This document shows positions 22,220 through 39,949 of a stretch of DNA of 64,000 nt, piece by piece (position 1 is the first letter of the stretch; each line of letters starts with the position of its first letter). The translations under genes and the position numbers were made by a program. The stretch lies in NCBI GenBank assembly GCA_963575745.1, contig CAUYUJ010000669.1, positions 659,501-723,500 on the forward strand. Reading direction: 5' to 3'. The notes below the pieces were generated by a model. The model was not told the origin of the DNA and ran no database searches. It worked only from the letters and a program-made list of their open reading frames with translations. This DNA comes from Prorocentrum cordatum. Lineage: Eukaryota > Sar > Dinophyceae > Prorocentrales > Prorocentraceae.

Positions 22220-22505
22220 AAAAAAACACAGCCCCCCAGAGCGTACAAACACAGCCCCCCCCCCCCCCCTCCCGAGCGTACAAACACAGCCCCCCCGAGC
22301 GCACAAACACAGCCCCCCCGAGCGTGCAAACCAACCAGCTCTGAGAATGAAAACGCAGCCCCCCGAGCGCAGGAAAACTGCCCCCCCGAACGTGCAAACA
22401 CAGCCCCCGAGCGTAAAAACACAGCCCCCCGAGCGCACCGGCCCACCCGCTCTCAGCGTACAAACACAGCCCCGCAGAGCGTACAAACACAGCCCCCCCC
22501 CCCTC
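22220..22505 (+). repeat. Minisatellite, ~23-25-bp unit GAGCGTACAAACACAGCCCCCC
   Basis: About ten imperfect units with variants such as GAGCGCACAAACACAG and GAGCGTAAAAACACAG, separated by C runs of 5-17. Open frames on both strands are artefacts. Confidence 0.9.
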
Positions 22506-22925
22506 ACCCCCTGTCCTGGGGCCATTCTGTTGGCTTGCAAGGGCTTTGGGGGCCTTCCTCCGGCTCAGGCTTTGGGCTTCGTGGGTCCTTTCCTGGAGCC
22601 TCCTTGGGCTTCTGGGTGGCCCATCCAACGGGCCCCCCTCCCCCCCGCGGGCCCTGTTTAGGCCCCTCGGAGGACCCCCCAGGGCCCGCCTGATTGGATA
22701 TCTGCCCCCCCGAGATCCAATCGCCCCTCCAGGGGGGGCCCCAAGAAGCCCCCAAGAGATTCCCTAGAGGGCCCAATGCGGCTCCAAGGGCGCCCAAGAA
22801 GGCCCCCCCGGGCCCGCCAGGTTGGATCTCCCTCCCGAGATCCACCCCCTCCCCCGTGGGGGGCATGTCCCCGCGAGGAGGAGGAGGAGGAGGAAGCGAA
22901 GGAAGATGAGGGGGAGGTGGAGGAG
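22506..22925. other. No supported gene; C/G-rich
   Basis: Contains repeated GAGATCCA(A/C)(T/C)C pieces between CCCCC and GGGG runs. No gene signal. Confidence 0.45.
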
Positions 22926-22929
22926 GAGG

Positions 22930-23200
22930 AGGCGGAGATGGACGTGAAATTTAACGCCATCCGTGGCACTCCAGGCCCCAGGCCCGCCTGGAGAGCAGTG
23001 TTCGCATTGCCGAACATGTCGCACGTATGCATCAGTCATGTTTCGGGCTTTGAGAGTTTCAGCCGCGCTGTGGCTGGCGGCGCCTTGCACTTCGCGCTGG
23101 CCGTGCGCAGACATCGACTCCGACTACGCGTAGGATGCGTTCGGTGCCGCGCGCTGCCAGTGCCATCAAAAGGAGGAGGAGGGGGAGGAGACAGGGGAGA
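22930..23200 (+). CDS. Possible exon, low confidence
   Basis: A frame after a GAG array reads DVKFNAIRGTPGPRPAWRAVFALPNMSHVCISHVSGFESFSRAVAGG, of plausible composition. No splice partners or domain could be established. Confidence 0.25.
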
Positions 23201-23539
23201 TGTTGATTCGCCCTCGAGATCCTTTGGGTGTTTGGGCAGTCAAGAGTGACGGCGCCTTAAGGGGCATGGGCGGATACAGTGTGCATAGTGGGTCTAACTG
23301 GGGGTGGGACCGAAGGCTTCTGTTCGCACCCTGAGGAGACGAGGGGGAGCAGGAGGAGGAGGGGCGCTTTGGGTCTGAGCTGGTCATGTTTTCGGGTTGA
23401 ACGGTTGTTCTTTGCTTTCGATTCCCAACTTTTTTCTGTGTTCGGGTGGTTCTTTCTTAAGGCTGGACATGTCGTTCAGGGTTCGTTTTGTTGCGTGGGT
23501 GGGCGCGGGGGGGGGGGGGGTGATGCGTGGGGGGCAGGC

Positions 23540-24960
23540 CCCCACGGGGTGAGGGGGAATGCACGTGGTGAGCAGTTCCCCGCGGGGCGGGGCGGGGCGG
23601 GGCGCGGACCCACGGGGTCGCGCGAGGAGCGCAGGCCCCATGGGACCAGGGGGTGTCTTTGGAGAGCAAGTACCCACGGGGCCAATGATGAGCGGCTGTG
23701 GGGAGCAGGTCCTCACATGGGCAGGGGTGGATGGGGTGCGTGGAGCAGCAGCTCCCCATGGGGCCATGATGGGTGGCTGGGAGGTGACCGTGTGGACCAG
23801 GTCCCCACATGACCAAGATGGCCCGTGGGGAGCATATCCCCACATGACCGATTAGGTCATGTGGGGAGTACGTCCCCACGAGACCGAGGGGACCCGTGGG
23901 GGGCAGGTCCCAACGGAACCATAGGGTGACCGTGGGGAGCAGGTCCCCACGTGGCCGAGGGGGGCCCGTGGTGAGCAGGTCCCCACATGACCGATGGGGG
24001 TCGTGGGGAGTAGGTCCCCACGGGGCCACGTGGCCCGTGGGGAGCAGGTCCCCACGGTGCCATGGGTGCCGTGGGGAGCAGGTCCCCACATTGCCTATTG
24101 GAGCGTGGGGAGCAAGCCCCCACATACCCAGGGTGTACGTGGGGAGTAGGTCCCCACGGTGCCAACATGTGCCCGTGGGGAGCAGGTCCCCACGGGGCCG
24201 AAGGATGCCCGCGGGGAGCAGGTCCCCACGGGGCCGAAGGGTGTCCGTGGGGAGTAGGTCCCCACGGGGCCAAAAGGGGTCCGTGGGGAGCAGGTCCCCA
24301 CGGGGCCGAATGGGGGCCCGTGGGGAGCAGGTCCCCACGGGGCCAAAGGGGACCCGTGGGGAGCAGGTCCCCACGGTACCGACGGGGGGGCCGTGGGGGG
24401 CAGGTCCCCACGGTACCGGAGGGGAGCCCGTGGGGAGCAGGTCCCCACGGGGCCGAAGAGGGGGGGGGGCGTGGGGAGCAGGTCCCCACGGTACCAGAGG
24501 GGGGCCCGTGGGGAGCAGGTCCCCACGGCACCGCAGGGGGCCCGTGGGGAGCAGGTCCCCACATGCCCAGGGGGGGCGTGGGGAGTAGGTCCCCACGGCA
24601 CCGCAGGGGGCCCGTGGCGAGCAGGTCCCCACATGCCCAGGGGGGAGGGGGGTGCGTGGGGAGTAGGTCCCCACGGTACCACAGGGAGCCCGTGGGGAGC
24701 AGGTCCCCACGGGGCCGAATGGGGGTCCGTGGGGAGCAGGTCCCCACGTGGTCGAGTGGGCCCGTGGGGAGCAGGTCCCCACAGGTCATGTATGGCTCGT
24801 GGGGAGTAGGCCCCCACGGGGCAGGTGCGATGACCCGCGGGGGGGCATCCTTCCACGGGGTCGAGGGGGGAGGCGACGCGGGGAACATGCGCACACATGG
24901 CTGGGGAGGGTACGTGGGGAGCATGTCCCCGCCCATGGTCAGATGTGTCACTTGGGGAGC
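23540..24960 (+). repeat. 36-bp minisatellite with a perfect hairpin in each unit
   Basis: About 35 units of mostly 36 bp carry GTGGGGAGCAGGTCCCCAC: a 7-bp arm GTGGGGA, loop GCAGG, and the complementary arm TCCCCAC. The variable part between units is usually GGGGCCGAAGGG-like. Because the period is a multiple of three without stops, several frames on both strands are open as 12-residue repeats (VGSRSPRG-type on +). I regard these as artefacts. Confidence 0.93.
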
Positions 24961-25709
24961 CAGTCGCGTTATGAAGTATCCCCTCGCCCTTCCCACCCCG
25001 TGCCTGAGAGAACAGGCGCCATGGCGATTTCGCGAGGTTCCGCACTTACCCAATGCGGACTGTTCCTTTACTTCTGGGCTCTTTCATGGTCCATTTGGAG
25101 CCTTCTCATGTGCTCCATTGGGGCTCCCGTGGCCCTGTGGCCCCGCTCGAGAGGGCCCCACGAACACCCAATGAGGCCCCGCGATGGCCCCATGCTGGTC
25201 CAACCTGTTCCAAACAATCACACCGCGAGCCGTCTGAATGCCCTCTTGAGCCGTCTTCAGGGCCCTCGCGGGATGTGTTCGTGGCCATCATGAGCCACCT
25301 TGGGACACTCTCTCGGGTAACTCGGGGGGCTTATCTTGGGCCCAATCAGTCTTGGAATAGCTTGTATTCATGCGGAGTGGGGTCGCTGATGGCCCCTCGG
25401 CGTGCGCATCCGTGTTCTGCAATAGCAATTAAAGCCTTCACGTTTTGTGCATGCCAACCCATCGCAACGATCGTACCCTTCGGCTTGCTGGATACTTGCC
25501 GCGGAGATGGGCTCACCAGACATGCCGCCGGCGTCTTTGCTACCCTTGGTTGGCCGCCGATCTGAGTCGGGGCAGCTTTGTCGCACGCTGGAGGACGTCT
25601 TCCTCTTCTTCGTGCCTCCTGTAATTAAGTAGAGTTCGCTCCCACTCATTTGCTTAAGTCGTCCCTGGGGAATGGGGAAGGGGTTTCACTTCGTCGCCGC
25701 TAGGGCGCC
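24961..25709. other. No firm gene; sequence upstream of the methyltransferase
   Basis: Mixed-composition unique DNA with short open frames. It may hold 5' sequence of the methyltransferase gene. No SL-like relict is seen here. Confidence 0.4.
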
Positions 25710-28304
25710 ATGGGCTGGGCGCCGCGGGGACTATTAGACGTCCAGAGCGCACTGATGCATAACAAAGACAAGGTTGTGGACGTTTTCGGGTACATCACCA
25801 AGCGCGAATTGCGCACTAGCTCCGCCTTCAGCGGTATTGGGGCTCCCGAGAATGCAGACCACATTATACAGACAGCAGTTGGTCAACTGATTCAGAACCA
25901 GAATCATGGAGAGATTGGTAATGCAATGACTTTTCGGCCTCTGTATGCGATCGAGTGCAACGAGAAAGCGCAGAGGGAACTCCTGTCCCTCCCGAATCGC
26001 CCTGAACATCTTTTCAAGGATCTTGGGGACTTCTGCCCAGACGAGCTGAAGCGGGCGTTCGGCTCGGTTAGGGGCGTCAAGCAAGCGAAGCCCAAGACGC
26101 TCAAGGCCCGTCCTGCTCTCGTCATCCCTCCTCCCTCCTCCTCCTCCTGTTCCCTCCCCTCCTCCTCCTTCTCCCTCCTCCTCCTCCTCTTCCTCCTCGC
26201 CCCCCTCCCCCCCCCGCCCTGCCCGTGCCCGCGGCGAGCGGTCGCGCGCGCGCCGCCTAGGCCAAGCTGATGCGGTGCACCCCGAAGCTCAGCGCCTTCT
26301 GCTTGATCCACAAGCGCGACTGCAGGGTGGAGCACAGCCACCTGCACCGCGCAGGCCGGGGAAGGGGGAGGTGGGCGTGGAGGAAGGCAACGACGCGAGG
26401 ATGGCGCGGCGGCGGGGGGAGGGGAGGGGGAGAGGGGAGGGGGTGGGAGGAGAAGGAGAAGGAGAGGGGAAGGGAAGGGCGAAGGGCCAGGGGGGGGGGG
26501 GAGGGGGAGGACGCGAGTCAATCTTGGCATCGCTGCAAGGCAGCCACTGCACCATGCACAGTGGGTATGGCAAGATGGAGTCCGGGAGAGAATTCCTCCT
26601 CGACCTCCTCCACCTCCCCCCGCCTCCTCCCACCTCCTCCTCTTCGCTCCCCCCCCCCGCCCCATGGGGCCAGGACCATGGCCAGAGGGGGGGCGCGTCT
26701 GGGAACGCGGCGGCCCTCGGCCGCGAGTTTTCGAAGGGGTTGCCGACGGACCCCCCCCCTCCCCGCCGCCCTCTCTGAGATTTCAGATCCCCCGCGAGGC
26801 CCCGCGGGGCTGGCATTTTCTGCGTTCCTTCCTGGAGGAAAGGTCAGAGGGACCAAACATGAAATACTTCTGGCTGTGGATCGCGATGACCAGGAGCCTC
26901 AAACACGTCGTGGTTTTTCACGAGAACGTTCCTGCGTTCGGGCAGGATCTCCTAGAGGAGGGCTTGGGGGACATGTACTTTTTGATTCGCACGTGTGACA
27001 ACGCGGCAGACTTGGGATGGGCGAGCCGGCGTGTTCGGCAGATCGTTGTCCTCATTCTGAAGCAGTTCGCGACGCCGGTGCTGCTGGCCCTCGGGAGCTC
27101 TGCTTTGCCTCTGCTAAATGAAAGCGAGAGGGGGGGGGGAGGGGGACCTTGCGCCGCTTGCCACTGTTCGCGTGCGCCTCGGGCATTTGACGTTGGGATG
27201 TGGCTCATCTTGGAGTAGGGTCTTGGGGCGGAGGCTATCTTGAGCCAACCATCTTGGGACACTTGGGTCTTGGAAGCCATCTTGGGCAAACGCTCCCTCG
27301 GAGCAATCTAGGGCAATATGGTTTAGAGAGGGCTGGCGGGATTGGGGCAAGGGGGTGAGTCTTCTCTGCAGGCTGATGCAGGGCACCAACCTGACGACGA
27401 GGCCGCCGTGGAGTGGGCGTCGGACCCCGCGATCGTCCAGGCGACCTTGGACTGGCAGAGGACCATCGAGAGCACGTTCCACCGCAAGTGCGATTTCAAC
27501 CTGTACAAGTATTTGATCGCTGATACGTCCGAGGTCGGGCAGGAGTTCAAGTGGGCCATGAACCGCCCCGGAGTCAAGAAGCGGTGGGCCCCAAGTACGC
27601 GTCCGAAGGGCGGCGAGTATAGTTGCGATTGGTTCGCCCCCGACACTGGCAGATGGTTGTTGACTCTTGAAGAGAGGAAGGCCTTGTCCTGGGTTGCCCC
27701 CAGGCACATGGGCGAGGTGTGCGACATCGGCCAGAACCCTCAGAAGCGCCTCAACGTTTCAAATGACAAGGTGCTCCACTGCCTGATTGCGAAGACGGGC
27801 TTCGTTTACATCCTCCCCAAGAGCATTTCGGAGCCTGGCCCGCCGCTGCCAGATCGGTGGCTCACTTGCTCGGAGCTTCTGACCGCGATGGGCTACCCCA
27901 TCACTGGTAGTTGCCAGCTCGCTGCTGGCGGCGGGTCGCCAGCGCAGTGCCAGTTCTCGTACGGCAAGCTCCCGCCTGTTTCCCGGACGGTCGCTTCGAC
28001 TCGCCGCGCGGCAGGGAACACCATCCACATCAACCACATCGGGGTGCACACTCTGATCTGCATCTTTAAGTTTCCCACACTGGGCTCCCTCGTGCACGAG
28101 CTTGTCCCGTCGCCGCGGGTGATTGCTGTAGAGAGCCAAGGTGAGCTGATCCCAGAATCAGGTTCGGCCTCGCGTGGCATGAAGCGGTCTTCGAGCGCCC
28201 TCAGTCCTGCCGACTCTTTGTCGCAGACGGATACGCCAGAGTTCACTTCAGGGCTCCGGTCCGCCCTCTTGCGGACCTCCGCGCGCCAGACGCGGCGCCA
28301 TTAG
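25710..28304 (+). CDS. DNA (cytosine-5) methyltransferase, dinoflagellate type, about five exons
   Basis: Exons: 25710-26105, 26261-26354, 26540-~26579, ~26843-~27110, 27372-28304 (stop TAG). Motif I is FSGIGAPENADHI, with AIECNEKAQ and KDLGDF following (motifs II and III). Motif IV spans the 26354/26540 junction as HRAG-SHCTMHS with the expected catalytic Cys. Motif VI is HENV, motif VIII is ASRRVRQ, motif IX is RWLTCSELLTAMGYP and motif X is RAAGNTIHIN. The enzyme would methylate C5 of cytosine in DNA using S-adenosylmethionine, in the nucleus. Odd point: motif IV has His where C5 enzymes almost always have Pro before the Cys. Introns 1 (26106-26260) and 2 (26355-26539) are GC-AG with AGGC repeated at both ends. 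The first ATG is plausible, but earlier exons cannot be excluded. Confidence 0.8.
26106..26260 (+). other. GC-AG intron 1 of the methyltransferase gene
   Basis: Donor CTCAAG|GCCCG and acceptor CCTAG|GCCAAG share AGGCC at both ends. Splicing joins KTLK to AKLMRCTPK in frame. The body is CTC-rich. Confidence 0.7.
26355..26539 (+). other. GC-AG intron 2 of the methyltransferase gene
   Basis: Donor GCGCAG|GCCGG and acceptor TGCAAG|GCAGC share AGGC. Splicing produces HRAG-SHC, placing the catalytic Cys two residues after the Gly. The body is G-rich (GGGGGAG). Confidence 0.7.
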
Positions 28305-29516
28305 GCACGCCGCGTCGGCCCGCCTGGTGACAGTAGTAGCGCCATCGCCAGCCATGGCTCTGACGAGCCCTGGACAACAACCACGATTTCGCGGGCGGAC
28401 CGTGTGCGATACACTGCCTCAGCCGACGCGACCGACTGCCTCTGCCGAGCTTCTCTTGTCCAGTTTAGTGGGTAGTATCGCTGCCGCGCCCGCCGTTCCC
28501 ATGCCGAGTTTGCACGTGCGAATGTTATGTCAGTTGGTCATGGAGTTTCGGAGGCGATCGATCCGGGGTTCGGTTGAGGGTGTTGAGCGTTGGCGGGCGG
28601 GGCAATCGAGGGCGCAACCACTCGATCTTTAAGTTGCGATGTTTTCCCCATTTAGTTTTGGCCGACAAGGCCGAAGGCAGGGGCCAACAGTGGATGCGGT
28701 TAAGCCGCTGTTGGCCCGCATACACACCGAGCGTGTGCTGCGCTGCCTCGTAGTCAGTAGTCAGAAGGCCTGCAGAACGAGCCTGATCAGCTCTGCCGCT
28801 TGCCAGCCATCATTAGATATGCATGTACACAACGTCTGAACGTGATGGCCAGAGTGCAGAATCTACCTCCTCCACCTCCTCGCCACCTCCCCGGCGGCTT
28901 CCTCTTTGGGAAATTTCAGCCCCGCCTCAATCTCACCCTCCTTCTTCGCCCCTCCACCCCTCCTCCTCCCCTTCCTCCCCCCCCCCGCCCTCTCTTCCTT
29001 ATCCCGCCCCCCCCCCCATCCGTTATCCTTCGCGGGGGTCTGCCTTTCTTTCAAATCTTTCACGGGCCCGAAAAAATCAACAGAGAGAAGGGTGCGAGGG
29101 GGGATTCGTTCAAACTCAATCCCTGGGCCCCTCGCGGTGTCCATGCTGACAGGTTTCCCGACACGTGTCCTGCTACGGCGACAAGGGCTCCGCCGCTTCG
29201 TCCTTCCTCAATTTCTTTTGGGCCTCCTGAGCCCCCCCCAGCCTGCGCGCTGAAGTTGCTCAGCAGCGCCAGCGCCCCCTTGACGGCCGCGGGGTCGCAG
29301 TCCTGCGGGCCGTTCCTTCCTTCCCCTTGCTCCTGTTCCTCATCTAGCCCTGGCGCACCTTGCCCAGACTTGCAGCTAGCTAGGGCTCGAGCTCGAGTAA
29401 CCGCGGGGCCCGTGGTCCCGCGGTGTGTCTGGGAATTCGAGGCTGCAGCGTCGCCATGGTGGTTATCCGCGATCTGGGCGGCGACGGCGCAGCCTTGCCC
29501 GAAGACCTTGGGGACG
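28305..29516. other. No supported gene; 3' flank of the methyltransferase and CCT tracts
   Basis: 28305-28850 is unique sequence, probably the 3' untranslated region and spacer. 28860-29040 is C-rich. The frames seen lack motifs. Confidence 0.45.
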
Positions 29517-36483
<6,967 letters not shown>

Positions 36484-37390
36484 GACCCTTAGTAGGAACG
36501 CCGTGCGCGAGCACGACGGAGCGGGCGGCGGGCGGGGAGCCCCGGCCCGAGGAGAGCGGAGGAACGTGACGAGGATGACAATGGGGGGTGACGGAGGTGA
36601 CGTGGGGGACGCGGAGGAGAAGGAAGGAAAGGGGGGAGGGGGGGGATGGTAAAGTGGAGAAGGATGAGGAGGAGAGGGGCATCAGCAGAGCGCGGGGAGG
36701 AGGTGGCAGAGGAGGAGGAGGAGGAGGAGGAGGAGGAGGAGGAGGAGGGAGTGAGGAGGAGGAGGAGCACACTAAAGATCGAACGGGTCAGCTTCTGTAT
36801 ATATTTTTCCACGGCGCCCCTGGCGTCGCTTCGGTTCTGGCGGGGGGCTGCCGACGGCCCGGCGGCTGGGCGCAGATTAGGGGGGGCGCCGGCGATGCCC
36901 TGGTCAGCTCTCCATCCTACACGTCGCTCTCCCTCCACTCCTCCACTCCCTCCACTCTTCTTCTTGTTCGTCGTCCGTCGTCGTCGTCCGTCGTCGTCGC
37001 GTCTTCGTCCTGCTCCTCCTCCTCCTCCGCCTTCCCGCTGACCAGGCTTAGCAGAGGAGCTTGTTTTTTTTTGCACTTGCCAGTTAGTGTTTGGGGCCTG
37101 GCACGCACGGAGGCTCCAGATGCGGCGCGAGTGCAGCAAACATCCAAACGTCGTCGGGTCATCGATCCGCCGCCCGTCGATGTGCGGAGAGGTGCCTCCC
37201 CCCCCCGCTCGCTCCCTCCCCCCATCCCGCCCCCTCTTCCTCGCCCTCCTTCTCCTGCTCTTCCCTCTTCCTCCTCCAGCTTCCGTCGGCTTCCGCAGCT
37301 TTGGATACCGTCGGATACCCAAGATCGCCCTGCTCCTCAGCCTCCTCCTCCTCCTGCTCCCCCTCCTCCTCTCCCTCTCCCTCTCCCTCC
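36484..37390. other. No supported gene; GAG, GTC and CTC tracts
   Basis: 36700-36770 is (GAG)n, 36965-37000 is GTC-rich and 37320-37390 is CTC-rich. Long minus-strand and plus-strand frames across them are low-complexity. Confidence 0.55.
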
Positions 37391-37392
37391 CC

Positions 37393-37541
37393 CTGGGGTG
37401 CCTGCGATGCCGCAGCAGGCGCCCGAGCCCGAGGCACCTGACTAGTGGGCGGAAGTGCTGGCGGGGGGCGCGGTGCGAGTGGGGACTGCCCGGCGTTGCG
37501 CCGTTAGTGACCCTCGCACCGTTGCTCCCCAGCCCCGCGCA
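37393..37541 (+). repeat. ~145-bp direct repeat, copy 1
   Basis: GGGGTGCCTGCGATGC through CGAGGCACCTGA(C)TAGTGGGCGG and GGGACTGCCCGGCGTTGCGC to CCGTTGCTCCCC is repeated nearly identically at 37689-37831. The 33-bp palindrome lies between the two copies. Confidence 0.88.
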
Positions 37542-37555
37542 CGGAAGGAGCAGAT

Positions 37556-37588
37556 CCGCTGCACTTAAGGGCCCCTTAAGTGCAGCGG
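37556..37588. repeat. 33-bp palindrome, copy 3 (inverted flanks)
   Basis: Arms CCGCTGCACTTAAGGG / CCCTTAAGTGCAGCGG around a single C. Its flanks GGAAGGAGCAGAT and GCTGTCTTGGCCTCC are the reverse complement of those at 21790-21930, showing the element can sit in both orientations. Confidence 0.88.
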
Positions 37589-37688
37589 GCTGTCTTGGCC
37601 TCCATCGCGTCGGTGCTCGAGCTGGCTCGAAGGGGCCTGCATCCCAAGGCGGGCGAGCCCCTCGAGCCGCTTGTTTTCTCGGAGCTCG

Positions 37689-37831
37689 GGGTGCCTGCGA
37701 TGCTCAGCAGGCGCCCGAGCCCGAGGCACCTGAATAGTGGGCGGGTGCGGGCGGGGGGCGCGGCGCGGGTGGGGACTGCCCGGCGTTGCGCCGTTAGTGA
37801 CCCTCGCACCGTTGCTCCCCTGCCCCGCGCG
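37689..37831 (+). repeat. ~145-bp direct repeat, copy 2
   Basis: Second copy of 37393-37541, starting 296 bp downstream, with a small deletion (GGGTGCGGGC for GGAAGTGCTGGC). Confidence 0.88.
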
Positions 37832-38630
37832 CGGCGCGGAGAGCGCCCCTTGTTGGATGAGGGCCCTCTCTCGTTCTTTTTTTCGAGGCGTGTTCGTGAT
37901 TCACCTGCGCGCTCTCGGCACTGTCCTCACTGTCCTCTCCCTCCTCGTCGTCGTCGTCGTCCTCCTCCTCAGGGACTCCTCCTCCGCCTTCTCCCCCTCC
38001 CTCCTCCTCCCCGTCCTCCTTCTCCTCCTCAATCCTCCTTATCATCCTCCTCTTCGTCGTCGTCCTCCTTCCCCTCGTCCTCCTCGTCCTCCTCCACTGT
38101 CGCTTCTCCTGGGCCGTTTTCTCTTCCTCCTCCTCCTCCTCCTCCGTCTCCTTCTCCCCCGCCTGCTCTTCCTCGCCGTCAATGCTTGGCAAGGTTCGCG
38201 TCGTGATGACGGTGGCGTTGGTTTTTACACCGCGTGGATTGACCGAATCGGCGTCTCGCCGATTGCCGAATCGTTCAACGCTGGCCGTTCCAGAGGGCCC
38301 AAGACGGCCCGAGCGAGCCCGAGGTCGGCCCACGAAGCTTCGAAGAAGCTCCCAAAAGTGCCCACAGACGTCCCAGAGACCCTCGACGCGGTCCCAAAGC
38401 GGACCCTCGCGCGAGGCTCGCGGGCCGATCTTTGGCTCGCCGTGGGGGTGCCCAGGGTCGTTGCGAGGCCGTGTTGCGGCGTCGCTGGGCCGTTTTCGCG
38501 CTCACTGCGAGGCTGCGTTGCGGCGCAGTCTGGCCATTTTGGGCCGTGCTGGCGTTGCCCCGCGACGCCTGCGGCGAGGTCTCAGAGGCGACCCCGTGGG
38601 GACCCGAGGCTGCTTGCGGCCTGTTTCCGA
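37832..38630. other. No supported gene; CCT/GTC tracts then GC-rich unique DNA
   Basis: 37930-38150 is CTC/GTC-rich. 38230-38630 has frames open on both strands but no motif. Confidence 0.5.
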
Positions 38631-38686
38631 ACCAGTTTTGGTACCAACATGGAGGGCGCGCTGTGGCCTACCCAATTGTATTACAC
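38631..38686 (+). repeat. Short dispersed repeat (ACCAGTTTTGGTACCA family), copy 2
   Basis: ACCAGTTTTGGTACCAACAT then GGAGGGCGCGCTGTGGCCTACCC and an ATTGTATTA tail. It closely matches the reverse complement of 11512-11567. Confidence 0.7.
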
Positions 38687-39385
38687 ATTCTCCGATCAGA
38701 TGTACATTACTTTATCTTTTACACCTACTACAGCTTGGTTTATGTTTCTCATTTTCGGTCTACGCTGCACCACCTTGTACCACCACGCACTGCAGCAGAC
38801 GCCACCTCGGCTACGACATCTACCTCGTACGCCCACACAGCTAGCACCGCTTACGTGGCCATTGTTGGCCGAGCAACTGTTGCATTCTGCCAGCAGTATC
38901 GCCACGTCTCCGAAGACTTCTCTCAACCCTGCCTGGTACCGCAGGGAGTGAGAAGAGCGCGCAACAGCACGCACACTATTTCGAGTTGCTTCAACGCGAA
39001 CCTTACTCGACCAATCAACATACCAGCAGCTCCAAGCAGCACAGTTTCTACTCAACCAACATCACGGCGCACAGCTGCCACCACGACAGCTTGCCGACAC
39101 ACAAAACGGTCACACACAAGGTTTTCAGGCCAAAGGCAACGGCAAAGGAACATACCACTCAGAGACAACAAATCAATAAAGGCAAAGGACCACCCTGGCA
39201 ACCTGCCAGGCACAGTGGATACGCCCATCCAGCAGAACAGGTTCCGTCTGCGCAACGGCGACACCTACTACCAGGCAACGCCGACCGCACTATATTAGGC
39301 ACAACAGCCACACATCCCAAGACAGTAATGGAACACCTCTCCAAGACCCAAAATAAGACAATCACCAACCACAGCAAAGAAAAAT
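38687..39385. other. AC-rich stretch, no firm gene
   Basis: Less GC-rich, rich in ACA/CAA, with a frame open to 39298 (Thr/Ser/Arg-rich). No motif is recognised; it may be the body of the mobile repeat whose end lies at 39390-39500. Confidence 0.4.
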
Positions 39386-39389
39386 TACC

Positions 39390-39500
39390 CTGGCGAAAGA
39401 CCCAACCATATGCAGTTGTGAATACCTCAATTATGAGTATCATTTTCGCCCGCGCTCCTTATGGGGCCACGAACCGTGTGAGGGGCGTGCCGGCATGCGT
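39390..39500 (+). repeat. Dispersed family with CCCTGGCGAAAGACCCAACC lead-in, copy 2
   Basis: Lead-in followed by ATATGCAGTTGTGAATACC, CAATTATGAGTATCAT and GCTCCTTATGGGGCCACGAA, then GTGTGAGGGGCGTGCC. Bases 15-380 and 63860-64000 show the same order. Confidence 0.8.
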
Positions 39501-39949
39501 GGCGGGGCACACAACGCGAGCGAAAACGATAGGTCTGTGTGCGAGAGACCGAGAGCGAATGAGTCTGATTCTGGATGCGTCTGCGCGCGCGTGAGTCTAC
39601 GTGCGCAAATGTCGACGCCCATGTCGGCACGCCTCTCACGAGGATCGCGCCCGCTTCCTTCCGTTCTTCTTCTCCCTCTTTGCAGGTGCACGTCCGCGTC
39701 CAAGGCTGCGGGCGCGGCGCCGCACGGAATCCCCGCGACGCGCGCTGGTCGCCCCGAAAAGGTCCCTGCGACGCGCGCGGGTCGTCCGTTGCGCGGAGCA
39801 GAGAAAGCGAGCAGGCTGGCTCCCGCCCGGGATGCGCGGCCCGAAAGCGGCCTCAACACGTCGAATACGACGAAACTCTTTAGAAAAACGATAGTCGCCG
39901 CCATGCGAACTCCGCCGGTGGGCCGCCATGCGAGTTCCGCTACGGAGAC

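Noticed and set aside
23540-24960. Possible CRISPR array, given regular palindromic repeats
   Set aside because: Units are contiguous with short drifting spacers of shared sequence and no cas genes; the context is eukaryotic.
23457-25174. Long repetitive frames on both strands (GDLLPTG-type and VGSRSPRG-type)
   Set aside because: They result from a stop-free 36-bp minisatellite whose period is a multiple of three.
38520-38545. GGCCATTTTGGGCC as another SL relict
   Set aside because: Only about nine bases match the SL core and the flanks do not fit.
38432-39298. 288-codon + frame
   Set aside because: Composition changes abruptly along it, and it overlaps a dispersed repeat and an AC-rich stretch without motifs.
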